From: a candidate division WS6 bacterium GW2011_GWE2_33_157
GTDB lineage: Bacteria > Patescibacteriota > Dojkabacteria > SC72
Direction of reading: 5' to 3'
Assembly: GCA_000989675.1 (NCBI GenBank)
Contig: LBOT01000002.1
Coordinates: 1 to 36,385, forward strand
DNA length: 36,385 nucleotides
In this document: in pieces, positions 28,213 through 36,385 of the stretch
Numbering within the stretch: position 1 is the stretch's first letter
Layout of the letters: each line of letters opens with the position of its first letter
Notes under the pieces: generated by a model
Told to the model about the DNA's origin: nothing
The model's input: the letters and a program-made list of their open reading frames with translations, nothing else
Databases searched by the model: none
Program-made: the position numbers and the translations under genes

Positions 28213-29499
28213 ATGAGCAAAAAAACTTATAGAATAATTGATTTATTTGCTGGGGTCGGAGGATTTAGAGTAGCTTTTAACCAAGCTAATGATGCAATTG
28301 GCAAGGAATTATTTAAAGTAATTTGGGGCAACCAGTGGGAACCAGGAAGAAAAGTACAATATGCAGCTGAAATTTACAAGAAAGCTTTTGGTGAAGATGG
28401 TTTTGTAAATGAGGATATTGCAAAAGTAAAAACCGCTGATATTCCAAATCATGACATAGTAGTTGGAGGTTTCCCTTGTCAAGATTACTCAGTTGCAACA
28501 ACCAAAAAGCTTTCAAATGGAATTGAAGGAAAGAAGGGAGTTTTATGGTGGCAAATAGAACGAATTATTAGAGAAAAAGCTGAAAGTGGAGACCATCCAG
28601 AAATTCTTATTTTTGAAAACGTTGATAGGTTAATTAGTTCTCCTGCAAAACAAAGAGGAAGAGATTTTGCAATTATGCTTACCTGTTTGGATTTACTTGG
28701 TTATATGGTTGAATGGAGAGTTATTGATGCAAGTGAATATGGATATCCACAAAGACGAAAACGTATCTACTTTGTAGGTTATAGAAAAGATTCTAAAATT
28801 TACAAATCATTTAAGGGCGATTTCGAATCGTGGCTAACTAAAGATGGATTATTTGCATCGGGATTTCCAGTAAATAAGAAATCTGACAAGGCTATTACAA
28901 AGTTACATCTTTATGAAGGAATTCGTTGCAAGAAAAGATCCTCAATTATTAAAGAAGTTAGTGATAACTTCAATCAAGCAGGAACAAGTACTCCATTTAA
29001 AAAAGCCGGGCTATTATTTAATGGACATGTAGTTACACTTGACGTAGAAACTAATTACCAGGGTGAGAAGAAAACTTTAGGGGAGATATTGATAACTGAT
29101 GAAAAAGAGATTCCAGATGAATTCTTCATACCTAAAGAAGAATACGATAAGTGGAGATATCTTAAGGGAGCTAAAAAAGAAAAACGTATTCAAAAATCTA
29201 CAGGATACGAGTACCAATATGCAGAAGGCGCAATTACCTACCCTGATGCTTTAGACAGACCCTCAAGGACTATTATTACAGGAGAAGGAGGTAAAGCACC
29301 ATCTCGATTCAAACATGTCGTGAGAACCGAATCTGGAAGGCTACGAAGACTTACACCTGTTGAGCTAGAAAGATTAGATATGTTTCCTGATAATCACACT
29401 GTGGGATACTCTTCTCAAACAAGAGCTTTTCTAATGGGTAATGCACTTGTCGTAGGTGTAATTCAAAAAATTGCAGAAACACTCTATGAAAAATTGTAA
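28213..29499 (+). CDS. DNA (cytosine-5-)-methyltransferase, Sau3AI-like type II R-M
   Basis: DLFAGVGGFRVAF (motif I), VGGFPCQDYSVA (motif IV), IFENVDRL (VI), YGYPQRRKRIYFVGY (VIII), C-terminal RRLTPVELERLDMFPDNHT...MGNALVVGV (X). Confidence 0.96.
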   Translation: MSKKTYRIIDLFAGVGGFRVAFNQANDAIGKELFKVIWGNQWEPGRKVQYAAEIYKKAFGEDGFVNEDIAKVKTADIPNHDIVVGGFPCQDYSVATTKKLSNGIEGKKGVLWWQIERIIREKAESGDHPEILIFENVDRLISSPAKQRGRDFAIMLTCLDLLGYMVEWRVIDASEYGYPQRRKRIYFVGYRKDSKIYKSFKGDFESWLTKDGLFASGFPVNKKSDKAITKLHLYEGIRCKKRSSIIKEVSDNFNQAGTSTPFKKAGLLFNGHVVTLDVETNYQGEKKTLGEILITDEKEIPDEFFIPKEEYDKWRYLKGAKKEKRIQKSTGYEYQYAEGAITYPDALDRPSRTIITGEGGKAPSRFKHVVRTESGRLRRLTPVELERLDMFPDNHTVGYSSQTRAFLMGNALVVGVIQKIAETLYEKL

Positions 29500-30850
29500 A
29501 TTTGGACAATATGACGAAACCACTAAAGACTCTATTTATGAGTATGCTCAGATTCTTTTAAACAAATCCCTAATCGACTTATATTTTGAAGAAATTGGTA
29601 AACTTCCTCCGGATTTTTTTAATCCTCGCAAGAAGGGGTCGTTGGGATGTCTGGTAGAAAAGTTACATTTCAACTATGAACCAAATGAGAGACCTGAACC
29701 AGATTTTGAAGTTGCAAAACTTGAATTAAAAACCACTCCACTCAAAGTTGTAGATAACAAGTATGTTTCAAAAGAAAGATTAGTCTTAGGAATGATTGAT
29801 TATTTCGAAATGGATATGGAAACTTTCGAGCAGTCTAAGTTCTTAAAGAAAAACGCTTCACTATTACTTTTGTTCTATTTATATGAGAAAAACAAGGTAG
29901 TAGAACAGGTGTTTAAAATAATCAAACTGTGGGAAATACCCTCTAAGGACATACCAGTCCTTAAAAGAGACTGGGAAACTATTCATCAAAAAATCAGGGA
30001 GGGCAAAGCTCATGAATTATCGGGAGGTGACACATTTTACCTTGAGGCCGCAAGGAAGGGTGCAGGTGGAGTTAGAGATTTAAGAAAACAACCACAATCA
30101 GATATCAAAGCAAATAGCAGAGCTTTAGCTTTTAAAAGTAAATATGTAAATATAATAATTGGAGGTGAACAAGGTCTACAAAAAGCACTGGGTGAAGATT
30201 TCTCTATCAGTAATCTTTCAATAGAAGAATACCTAACAAGTAAGTTTACCCCTCACCTGGGAAAGTCAATTTCAGACATCATGAAAGAATACCATTTAGA
30301 GTATTCACCAAAGAAAAAAGATCTCGCAGCCTCTGTTTCAAAAGCGATATTAGGTATTAAACAAGATAATAAAATCGAGGAGTTTGAGAAGGCTAATATA
30401 AAGATAAAAACAATACCATTGGATATGAATGGCAAGCCTGAAGAAAGTATGTCTTTTAAACAAATTGACTTTGATAAGATTGTCGAGGAGAAGTGGTTGG
30501 AATCGGATTTCTATAATGAAGTAGTAAACTGCAAATATCTATTCGTTTCTTTCCGAAAAGATTCTTTAGGCAACAAGCATTTACACAAAGTTTTCTTCTG
30601 GACTATGCCAAAGAAAATGCGCCAACAAGCCAAAGCTTATTGGATAGATACCAAGAAGAAAATATGCAATAGAGATTTTGGTTATTTCTGGAAAATATCT
30701 GATAAAAAAACATTCCATGTTCGTCCGAAAGCGAGAGTTGCAAGTGACACTACTACACTTCATGATGGAACAATAACGAAAAAGATGGCGTACTGGATAA
30801 ACCAAGATGTAATCTATAGAATAATCAATAATAATGGCAAGACCAACTAA
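29471..30850 (+). CDS. Type II restriction endonuclease, Sau3AI/MutH-like
   Basis: N-terminal LGCLVEKLHF...EPDFEVAKLELKTTPLK fits the MutH/Sau3AI G.xxE...D...E.K catalytic arrangement; overlaps the MTase 3' end. Confidence 0.85.
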   Translation: MQKHSMKNCKFGQYDETTKDSIYEYAQILLNKSLIDLYFEEIGKLPPDFFNPRKKGSLGCLVEKLHFNYEPNERPEPDFEVAKLELKTTPLKVVDNKYVSKERLVLGMIDYFEMDMETFEQSKFLKKNASLLLLFYLYEKNKVVEQVFKIIKLWEIPSKDIPVLKRDWETIHQKIREGKAHELSGGDTFYLEAARKGAGGVRDLRKQPQSDIKANSRALAFKSKYVNIIIGGEQGLQKALGEDFSISNLSIEEYLTSKFTPHLGKSISDIMKEYHLEYSPKKKDLAASVSKAILGIKQDNKIEEFEKANIKIKTIPLDMNGKPEESMSFKQIDFDKIVEEKWLESDFYNEVVNCKYLFVSFRKDSLGNKHLHKVFFWTMPKKMRQQAKAYWIDTKKKICNRDFGYFWKISDKKTFHVRPKARVASDTTTLHDGTITKKMAYWINQDVIYRIINNNGKTN

Positions 30851-31217
30851 ATTAGATTCCCTCACAGTCCATAAACTAGAAGAAGCTTTTGTACTTGGCG
30901 CAAGTGTTAACGAAGCTTGTTTTAACGCAAATATTTCGAAACAAACTTACTATAATTGGAAAGATGATAATCCAGAGTTATTTGACCGTTTTGAGCAACT
31001 ACGACAAGCACCTATTCTCAAAGCTCGAAAGTGTGTAGTAAATGCATTAGAAAAGAACCCTACCCTAGCTATGAGATATTTAGAAAGAAAACTCAAATCT
31101 GAATTCGGAAATGTTACCACTGACGACAAAACAGACAAGAATGAAATTCTGGAGATGATAATGACAAGCTTTCAAAATCCTAACCAATTAGAATATGTTG
31201 ACACCCTCTCTGCCTGA
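30834..31217 (+). CDS. HTH protein resembling phage terminase small subunit
   Basis: MARPTKLDSLTVHKLEEAFVLGASVNEACFNANISKQTYYNWKDDNPELFDRFEQLRQAPILKARKCVVNAL; overlaps the REase ORF by 17 nt. Confidence 0.75.
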   Translation: MARPTKLDSLTVHKLEEAFVLGASVNEACFNANISKQTYYNWKDDNPELFDRFEQLRQAPILKARKCVVNALEKNPTLAMRYLERKLKSEFGNVTTDDKTDKNEILEMIMTSFQNPNQLEYVDTLSA

Positions 31218-31287
31218 TAGTATATTTTACTAAGGTATTCCTAAAGACTACCCATAAATTAAACAAACAGCTAACTAATATTGGTTA

Positions 31288-31497
31288 TTGTTTATTGTGG
31301 GTTGTACAAAACGGGATGTTTTCTTAATTCCAACAGAACGACAAAAGCAGCTATACGAAAAGCTTGTTAAGAAAGCCTTAACGCTTGGTCTATCAAAAGA
31401 AGATGCCCAGACAATTGCTTATCATGTTGATAAACTTTCAAGCATCATTATAAACTCATATATTAATACTAAGGGTACAAATGTATGCAAAACGTAA
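31288..31497 (+). CDS. Small helical ORF (69 aa) upstream of the recombinase
   Basis: TTG-start ORF, ...PTERQKQLYEKLVKKALTLGLSKEDAQTIAYHVDKLSSII..., overlaps the recombinase start by 13 nt. Confidence 0.5.
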   Translation: MFIVGCTKRDVFLIPTERQKQLYEKLVKKALTLGLSKEDAQTIAYHVDKLSSIIINSYINTKGTNVCKT

Positions 31498-33008
31498 TAA
31501 TCTATTGTAGGGTTTCTACGAAAGAGCAAGCTGAGAACGGTTTAAGCCTAATTACACAGCAGAAGATGTGTGAAGAGTTTGCATCTAAAAACAATTTACA
31601 TATTGTTACAAACCCATTTATTGAGCAAGGTGAAAGCGCAAAGACACTAGACAGGACAAAGCTCAAAGAGATGCTAGAGTTTGTAGCTTCTAATAAGGGC
31701 AATGTGGATACGTTACTAATCTACAAGATTGATAGACTCTCAAGGCAGACTTTGGACTATCAAAGTATTAAAGTATTATTGGCAAAATACGGAGTATCAA
31801 TACACTCTTTGAGTGAAAATATCGAAGATTCTCCATCTGGACGTATGTTGGAAACTATAATGGCTGCCTCAGCTCAATGGGATAATGAGGTTCGAGGAGA
31901 AAGAGCTCGAAATGGCACAATGGAAGCTCTAAAACAGGGAAGATGGGTGTATGCCGCACCATATGGATATATACAAACAGGAGGCAGAGGTAAAGCAAAC
32001 CTTATTACCGATAGGGAAACAGCACCCATTGTTAAAAAGATTTTTCAATACTTATCCGAGGGTGGACACACAATAGAGGATGCTCGAAGATATGCTTTTG
32101 GGCTAGGGTTGAAAGATAATAATGGGAAAATGTACAATAAAGCCAGTTTCCACCGACTAGTTCGAAGACCTCTTTACAAGGGTTTTATTAACATACCTAA
32201 TATGAATTTATATATAAGGGGAACTTTCGAACCAATTGTAGAACCAAAAGTTTTTGATATTGTACAAGATATAATTGATGGTAAGAACCATAACCCTCCA
32301 GTCTACCGTAAAATCCACCCCGATTTTCCTCTTCGGGGTACAATCTTATGCCCTAAGTGCAATAGGAAAATGACTGCCAATTGGAGTAGGAAAAAGTATC
32401 CATATTACAAATGTTGCTACTGCAAAAATGTAAATCTGAGAAAAGCAGATGTACACAATGCATTCCAAGAGTACTTAGAGAAAATAAAGCTCTCAGATAC
32501 GCTTCTAGAGCTTACCAAGTATGCTATTGAACTCAATTGGGAAGAAAGAAATAAAGCATATGAATCAAACCTTAAAGAGCTAAGAAAAAGACAAGAACAA
32601 ATTTCTAAAGAGGAGAACTCAATAGCTGAACAAAATCGTCAAGGGATATTACCACCAAGAGTAACTAAAGAACTATTAGATAAACTAGAAGAGGAGTATG
32701 CGCAAATAGGGTACGAGCTGTCTCAACACAAACCTACAGAAGAAGTAGATAAGGACTTACTTAAGTATGCGACCTACTTTTTAGAGAACATTTGCTCAGT
32801 TTGGAAAGAACTGGAACCTACATCCCAAAACGAGTTGCAAAAATTTCTATTTTCGGATGGATTACAATTTAATGGAGAGAAATTTGCAACTAATCAAAAA
32901 ACTACTCTTGAAGAAATAAGAGGATACATCACTATTGGAAAAGTCTCTGAAAATGAGTCGCCTGGGACTCGAACCCAGCACCTACTGCTTAAAAGGCAGT
33001 TGCTCTAA
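31485..33008 (+). CDS. Large serine recombinase (integrase)
   Basis: Resolvase N-terminus (VIIYCRVSTKEQAENGLSLITQQ, LLIYKIDRLSRQ), recombinase domain, zinc ribbon (CPKCNRKMTANW...YKCCYCKN), coiled coil; terminal residues encoded by the antisense of tRNA-Lys. Confidence 0.96.
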   Translation: MQNVIIYCRVSTKEQAENGLSLITQQKMCEEFASKNNLHIVTNPFIEQGESAKTLDRTKLKEMLEFVASNKGNVDTLLIYKIDRLSRQTLDYQSIKVLLAKYGVSIHSLSENIEDSPSGRMLETIMAASAQWDNEVRGERARNGTMEALKQGRWVYAAPYGYIQTGGRGKANLITDRETAPIVKKIFQYLSEGGHTIEDARRYAFGLGLKDNNGKMYNKASFHRLVRRPLYKGFINIPNMNLYIRGTFEPIVEPKVFDIVQDIIDGKNHNPPVYRKIHPDFPLRGTILCPKCNRKMTANWSRKKYPYYKCCYCKNVNLRKADVHNAFQEYLEKIKLSDTLLELTKYAIELNWEERNKAYESNLKELRKRQEQISKEENSIAEQNRQGILPPRVTKELLDKLEEEYAQIGYELSQHKPTEEVDKDLLKYATYFLENICSVWKELEPTSQNELQKFLFSDGLQFNGEKFATNQKTTLEEIRGYITIGKVSENESPGTRTQHLLLKRQLL

Positions 33009-33027
33009 CCTGATGAGCTAGCGACCC
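32954..33027 (-). tRNA. tRNA-Lys(TTT), apparent integration target
   Basis: Reverse strand GGGTCGCTAGCTCATCAGGTTAGAGCAACTGCCTTTTAAGCAGTAGGTGCTGGGTTCGAGTCCCAGGCGACTCA; loop CTTTTAA, acceptor GGGTCGC/GCGACTC with one G-U. Confidence 0.96.
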
Positions 33028-33652
33028 AACGAATATGATTATAACCTCTTAAAGATCTCCTATGTATATCACAAATACCATATTCATATATCCTTTCCAT
33101 ATGCATTTTAGTACCATACCCAACATGTTTTTCAAAACCATATTCTGGATACTTAGTACTAATCTCTTTCATATACCTATCCCTTGTTACCTTAGCTAGA
33201 ATAGATGCACAAGAAATTGAGTAATGCTTTAAATCTCCACCCTTAATCTTTTCCATACTGTAACCAAGAATAGATTCAACATTGTTACCATCTACAATTA
33301 AGTACCCTGCTTTTTTACCAAGTTTTTCTTCTACCTGACCTAACGCTCCCTCCATTGCTATCCTTACAGCCTCTTGAATACCCACCCTATCTATTACCTT
33401 TGCATCAATCATGCACACTCCCCAAGCCACACAATTCTTTTTAATATATTCGAATACCTCTTCTCTTCTTTTAGCCGTCATCTTTTTACTATCAGTAATT
33501 AACGGATTTAATACAGAATCCTTATTAATAACTACTGCCCCAGCAGATACAGGACCTGCTAAAGGGCCTCTACCAGCCTCATCTATACCAACTATATATT
33601 TGAAACCTTTCTTCCAAAGACTCTTTTCTAATTCAATATCAGGATATTGCAT
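33005..33652 (-). CDS. rnhB: Ribonuclease HII
   Basis: YIVGIDEAGRGPLAGPVSAGAVV, ITDSKKMTAKRREEVFEYI, SISCASILAKVTRDRYM, EYGFEKHVGYGTKMH. Confidence 0.97.
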   Translation of the reverse strand: MQYPDIELEKSLWKKGFKYIVGIDEAGRGPLAGPVSAGAVVINKDSVLNPLITDSKKMTAKRREEVFEYIKKNCVAWGVCMIDAKVIDRVGIQEAVRIAMEGALGQVEEKLGKKAGYLIVDGNNVESILGYSMEKIKGGDLKHYSISCASILAKVTRDRYMKEISTKYPEYGFEKHVGYGTKMHMERIYEYGICDIHRRSLRGYNHIRWVASSSG

Positions 33653-33751
33653 ATATGCAATATTACAACATCAAAATACAAAACTCTAGAAATATATTAA
33701 CTGGTAGTGTAATATTAAAGTATATATATAAATTGTTCATAACTAATAAAT

Positions 33752-34111
33752 ATGAGTTCCTCAGATGATTTTTTTAAAGGATTAGTATTTGGTGCAGTAA
33801 TTGGTGCTGCTGCAGGTTTAATGTTAGCTCCAAAATCAGGTGTAGAAACAAGAGAGGATATTAAGAAACTCTCTATGGAGTTAACTGACAAAGGAGAATT
33901 GCTTTACAAAAATGCAAGAAAAGATGTAGAGAAAAAGATTAGAGAGATAAAAGCTGCTGGAAAAAGATTAGACTTTGATTCATATAAAGAGTTAGTTGCA
34001 AAAGTAATAGATGAATTAAAGAATGATTCAGAAGTAGCATCTACAACCGCAAAGAAAATTGGTATTAAACTCAATGAAGATTGGGAAGATATCAAATCTG
34101 CTGTAGTTTAA
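33752..34111 (+). CDS. YtxH-domain protein
   Basis: FFKGLVFGAVIGAAAGLMLAPKSGVETREDIKKLS is the YtxH glycine-rich TM / LLLAPkSGxexR pattern. Confidence 0.92.
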   Translation: MSSSDDFFKGLVFGAVIGAAAGLMLAPKSGVETREDIKKLSMELTDKGELLYKNARKDVEKKIREIKAAGKRLDFDSYKELVAKVIDELKNDSEVASTTAKKIGIKLNEDWEDIKSAVV

Positions 34112-34151
34112 GATTGAAATAAATCCTGTTTAATACTAAAATCAACCAATT

Positions 34152-34224
34152 GCGAGAGTAATTCAATTGGTAGAATGTCTCCTTCCCAAGGAGAATGTCG
34201 CGGGTTCGAGTCCCGTCTCTCGCT
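34152..34224 (+). tRNA. tRNA-Gly(CCC)
   Basis: GCGAGAGTAATTCAATTGGTAGAATGTCTCCTTCCCAAGGAGAATGTCGCGGGTTCGAGTCCCGTCTCTCGCT; acceptor GCGAGAG/CTCTCGC, loop TTCCCAA. Confidence 0.96.
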
Positions 34225-34273
34225 TTTGTAGTTGAATATATATTCCCCCTCTGTTACAATTCTTGTTACGAAA

Positions 34274-34347
34274 TGCTGGTGTAGCTCAGTTGGTAGAGCA
34301 TTCCCTTCGTAAGGGAGAGGTCGTCGGTTCAAAGCCGCCCACCAGCT
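34274..34347 (+). tRNA. tRNA-Thr(CGT)
   Basis: GCTGGTGTAGCTCAGTTGGTAGAGCATTCCCTTCGTAAGGGAGAGGTCGTCGGTTCAAAGCCGCCCACCAGCT; acceptor GCTGGTG/CACCAGC, loop TTCGTAA. Confidence 0.96.
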
Positions 34348-34358
34348 TTTTAAAGAAT

Positions 34359-35441
34359 ATGATTACGCCAAAATTTACAATTACAAACCTAATTCTTAAC
34401 TATATTGTTAAGTACGAATTAGCAATACAGTCAATAAAGGACACACAGGTCCCTAGTCCTTTGCTTCAACAGCTTAGAGAACAATTAAGAACAGAGGAGA
34501 TAGATAAATTGGGGGAATTGATAGCATTTCCAATTGGATACAGTAAAGCTCTTACAGTAGAAAGAGGACAAGTATTACCTTCATACAAAAACAAATTAAA
34601 AATATTTACTAATTACAAAAATACCCAAGACTATATAGACGTATACACCCCTAAAAGTGCACTTAAACCATCTATTGAGCTATCAACCCATTTAAACAAA
34701 ATATTAATGAAAAATATTGTTGAAGAGTGGGATTTAGCTAGAATAAAGAATTTCTCAGAAAAACCATACGACCTTTATGATACATGGTACAAACTAAGAG
34801 ATTACTACCCGAGTATAGAAATGAGATCACATTTCAATGAACTGTTTGGATGGATAACAAATTCATCCTCTGGTACTCACAAATTAATACAGCTGTGTAT
34901 ATTGCTGTATGAATTTATAGATAAAGCACCCTTCTATGCAGGTAACCAAATAACCGCAATATCTACAATAAAGATACTAACCAAAATATATGGATACAAT
35001 CCATACAATGTAATACCCTTTTCTAAAGCATTCTTTTCCATAAGTGAAGACATTGTATCAGCATTTAAGATATCTAAAGGTAAAAGAGATCTCACCATTT
35101 TCATAGAAGCAGTACTCTACACCCTTTCTCTTACAGTAATGGACTCTTCAAAGAAATTAACACAGATATACAACGAAAAAGTACAATTAAGACAACAGAT
35201 AGGGAAAGATTTAAACCCAAGACAAGTAAGGATAATTGAATACCTAAACAGTAATTCAAGAATAACTAGACAACAATATACAAAAATGATGGGTATTTCC
35301 TTTATGACCTCATACAGAGATCTACAAGAATTACTTGATAAAGAATATATATCACAAAAAGGTAAAGGAAGAGGAACATTCTATGTAATTCCAGATCAAG
35401 ATGATGAACAAGCAACAGAAGGTATAACCATCTTCAGTTAG
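34359..35441 (+). CDS. Fic-like fold protein with degenerate active-site motif and C-terminal winged HTH
   Basis: HKLIQLCILLYEFIDKAPFYAGNQITAISTIKILTKIYGY aligns by eye to Fic (hPlikAalaHyxFexIHPFxDGNGRxxR); C-terminal LNPRQVRIIEYLNSNSRITRQQYTKMMGISFMTSYRDLQEL. The track start at 34263 is inside the tRNA; M at 34359 is more plausible. Confidence 0.65.
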   Translation: MITPKFTITNLILNYIVKYELAIQSIKDTQVPSPLLQQLREQLRTEEIDKLGELIAFPIGYSKALTVERGQVLPSYKNKLKIFTNYKNTQDYIDVYTPKSALKPSIELSTHLNKILMKNIVEEWDLARIKNFSEKPYDLYDTWYKLRDYYPSIEMRSHFNELFGWITNSSSGTHKLIQLCILLYEFIDKAPFYAGNQITAISTIKILTKIYGYNPYNVIPFSKAFFSISEDIVSAFKISKGKRDLTIFIEAVLYTLSLTVMDSSKKLTQIYNEKVQLRQQIGKDLNPRQVRIIEYLNSNSRITRQQYTKMMGISFMTSYRDLQELLDKEYISQKGKGRGTFYVIPDQDDEQATEGITIFS

Positions 35442-35501
35442 ATTGCGATATCACTGTATAATTGATATCATTTTACCGATTAATTAAAGCATAGAATATC
35501 T

Positions 35502-36385
35502 GTGAACACATCTAAATACGATGTAATAATAGGTTTAGAAATACACATACAAAGCAAAACAGAAAGTAAGATGTTTTGTAGTTGTTCAACAAACTACTTT
35601 TCAAAAGAGCCAAATATAAATGTATGCCCTGTATGTTTAGGATTACCAGGAGCATTACCAGTACCAAATAAAAGAGCAATAGAGCTATGTATACTACTTG
35701 GATTAGCAACAAATTGTGATATAGACAATGAGATACACTTTGATAGAAAACATTACTTCTACCCAGATCTTCCAAAGGGATATCAGATAAGTCAGTATAA
35801 GAAACCAATATGCTCAGATGGATATGTAGATATTAAAGATGAAAACAATGAAACATACCGTATTGAAATTGAAAGAATACATCAAGAGGAAGATGTAGCA
35901 AAATCTACACACCACATTGAACAATCTACAGGTATGGAATACTCACTAATTGATTACAACAAATCTGGTATACCATTAATTGAAATTGTCACTAAACCAA
36001 ACATAACAAGTGCATATCAAGCAAGGGAGTACGCAAACAAGATAAGACAGATTGTACGATATCTTGGTATATCTGACGCTGATATGGAAAAAGGACAGAT
36101 GAGGTGTGAACCAAATATATCACTTCAGGAGAAAGGTAAATGGGAATACAAAGATGGAAAGATATTGGCTATAGGAGAGTATCAATTAAATCCTAAATCT
36201 GAAGTAAAAAATATTGGCTCTATCTCTGCAGTAGAGAAATCAATACTGTATGAAATAGAAAGAATAGAGAAAGAATTAGAAGAAGGCAAAAAGATAATAC
36301 AACAAACAAGAGGTTGGAATGCAGATAAAGGTATTACAGAGTTCCAAAGATCAAAAGAAACTGCAGATGATTACAGATATATGCC
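35502..36385 (+). CDS. gatB: Aspartyl/glutamyl-tRNA amidotransferase subunit B (5' part; truncated by window end)
   Basis: GTG start; VNTSKYDVIIGLEIHIQSKTESKMFCSCSTNYF...NVCPVCLGLPGALPVPNKRAIE...FDRKHYFYPDLPKGYQISQY is GatB. Confidence 0.96.
   Translation, partial: MNTSKYDVIIGLEIHIQSKTESKMFCSCSTNYFSKEPNINVCPVCLGLPGALPVPNKRAIELCILLGLATNCDIDNEIHFDRKHYFYPDLPKGYQISQYKKPICSDGYVDIKDENNETYRIEIERIHQEEDVAKSTHHIEQSTGMEYSLIDYNKSGIPLIEIVTKPNITSAYQAREYANKIRQIVRYLGISDADMEKGQMRCEPNISLQEKGKWEYKDGKILAIGEYQLNPKSEVKNIGSISAVEKSILYEIERIEKELEEGKKIIQQTRGWNADKGITEFQRSKETADDYRYM

Larger units (their letters stand above)
26101..32953. mobile_element. Integrated genetic element abutting tRNA-Lys (left end approximate)
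   Basis: Large serine recombinase at the right edge reading into tRNA-Lys, R-M cargo, sharp drop in GATC density; left boundary somewhere in about 26.01-26.5 kb, no direct repeat recognised. Confidence 0.72.

Noticed and set aside
34108-34332. 74-aa antisense ORF (MNRRPLPYEGNALPTELHQ...)
   Set aside because: It is the antisense translation of two tRNA genes, a well-known source of spurious ORFs.
1-36385. CRISPR array, rRNA or recoded-stop (TGA as Gly) genetic code
   Set aside because: No regularly spaced repeats or rRNA-like sequence seen; housekeeping frames end normally at TGA as well as TAA/TAG.

Overview
The window looks like a compact, AT-rich chromosomal segment of a small-genome bacterium, plausibly Candidate Phyla Radiation. 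Lineage is inferred from short divergent housekeeping proteins and many TM/secreted orphan genes, not tested. It uses the standard code with TGA as stop. The backbone carries uvrB (3' part), an RRM protein, a divergent NAD kinase, a CaCA-type exchanger, uvrC, dnaE, a lysozyme-like protein, YggT, a cupin/GPI-like protein, a secreted transglutaminase-like / TM-HEPN / secreted-protein cluster, XRE and DUF4214-like genes, rplS, gpmI, DedA, DUF192, a HelD-like helicase, lgt with a C-terminal extension, gatA, GerMN, PEBP, a SipW-like signal peptidase with a TasA/camelysin-like protein, rnhB, a YtxH protein, a degenerate Fic-like protein, gatB (5' part) and five tRNAs. An integrated element spans about 26.1-32.95 kb. 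It carries a soluble SDH/ClpP-fold serine protease, a small TM protein, a Sau3AI/MutH-like restriction-modification pair, a terminase-small-subunit-like HTH protein, a small ORF and a large serine recombinase whose C-terminus reads into tRNA-Lys. By my manual scan this element has only 2 GATC sites in about 6.85 kb, versus about 2 per kb in the flanks, which fits the inferred GATC specificity and helps delimit the island. A second unexplained locus at about 18.07-18.39 kb has a consensus promoter, a structured leader, a strong Shine-Dalgarno, a 36-aa membrane micro-ORF, a 12-bp hairpin and an enclosing 12-bp inverted repeat upstream of the HelD-like gene.
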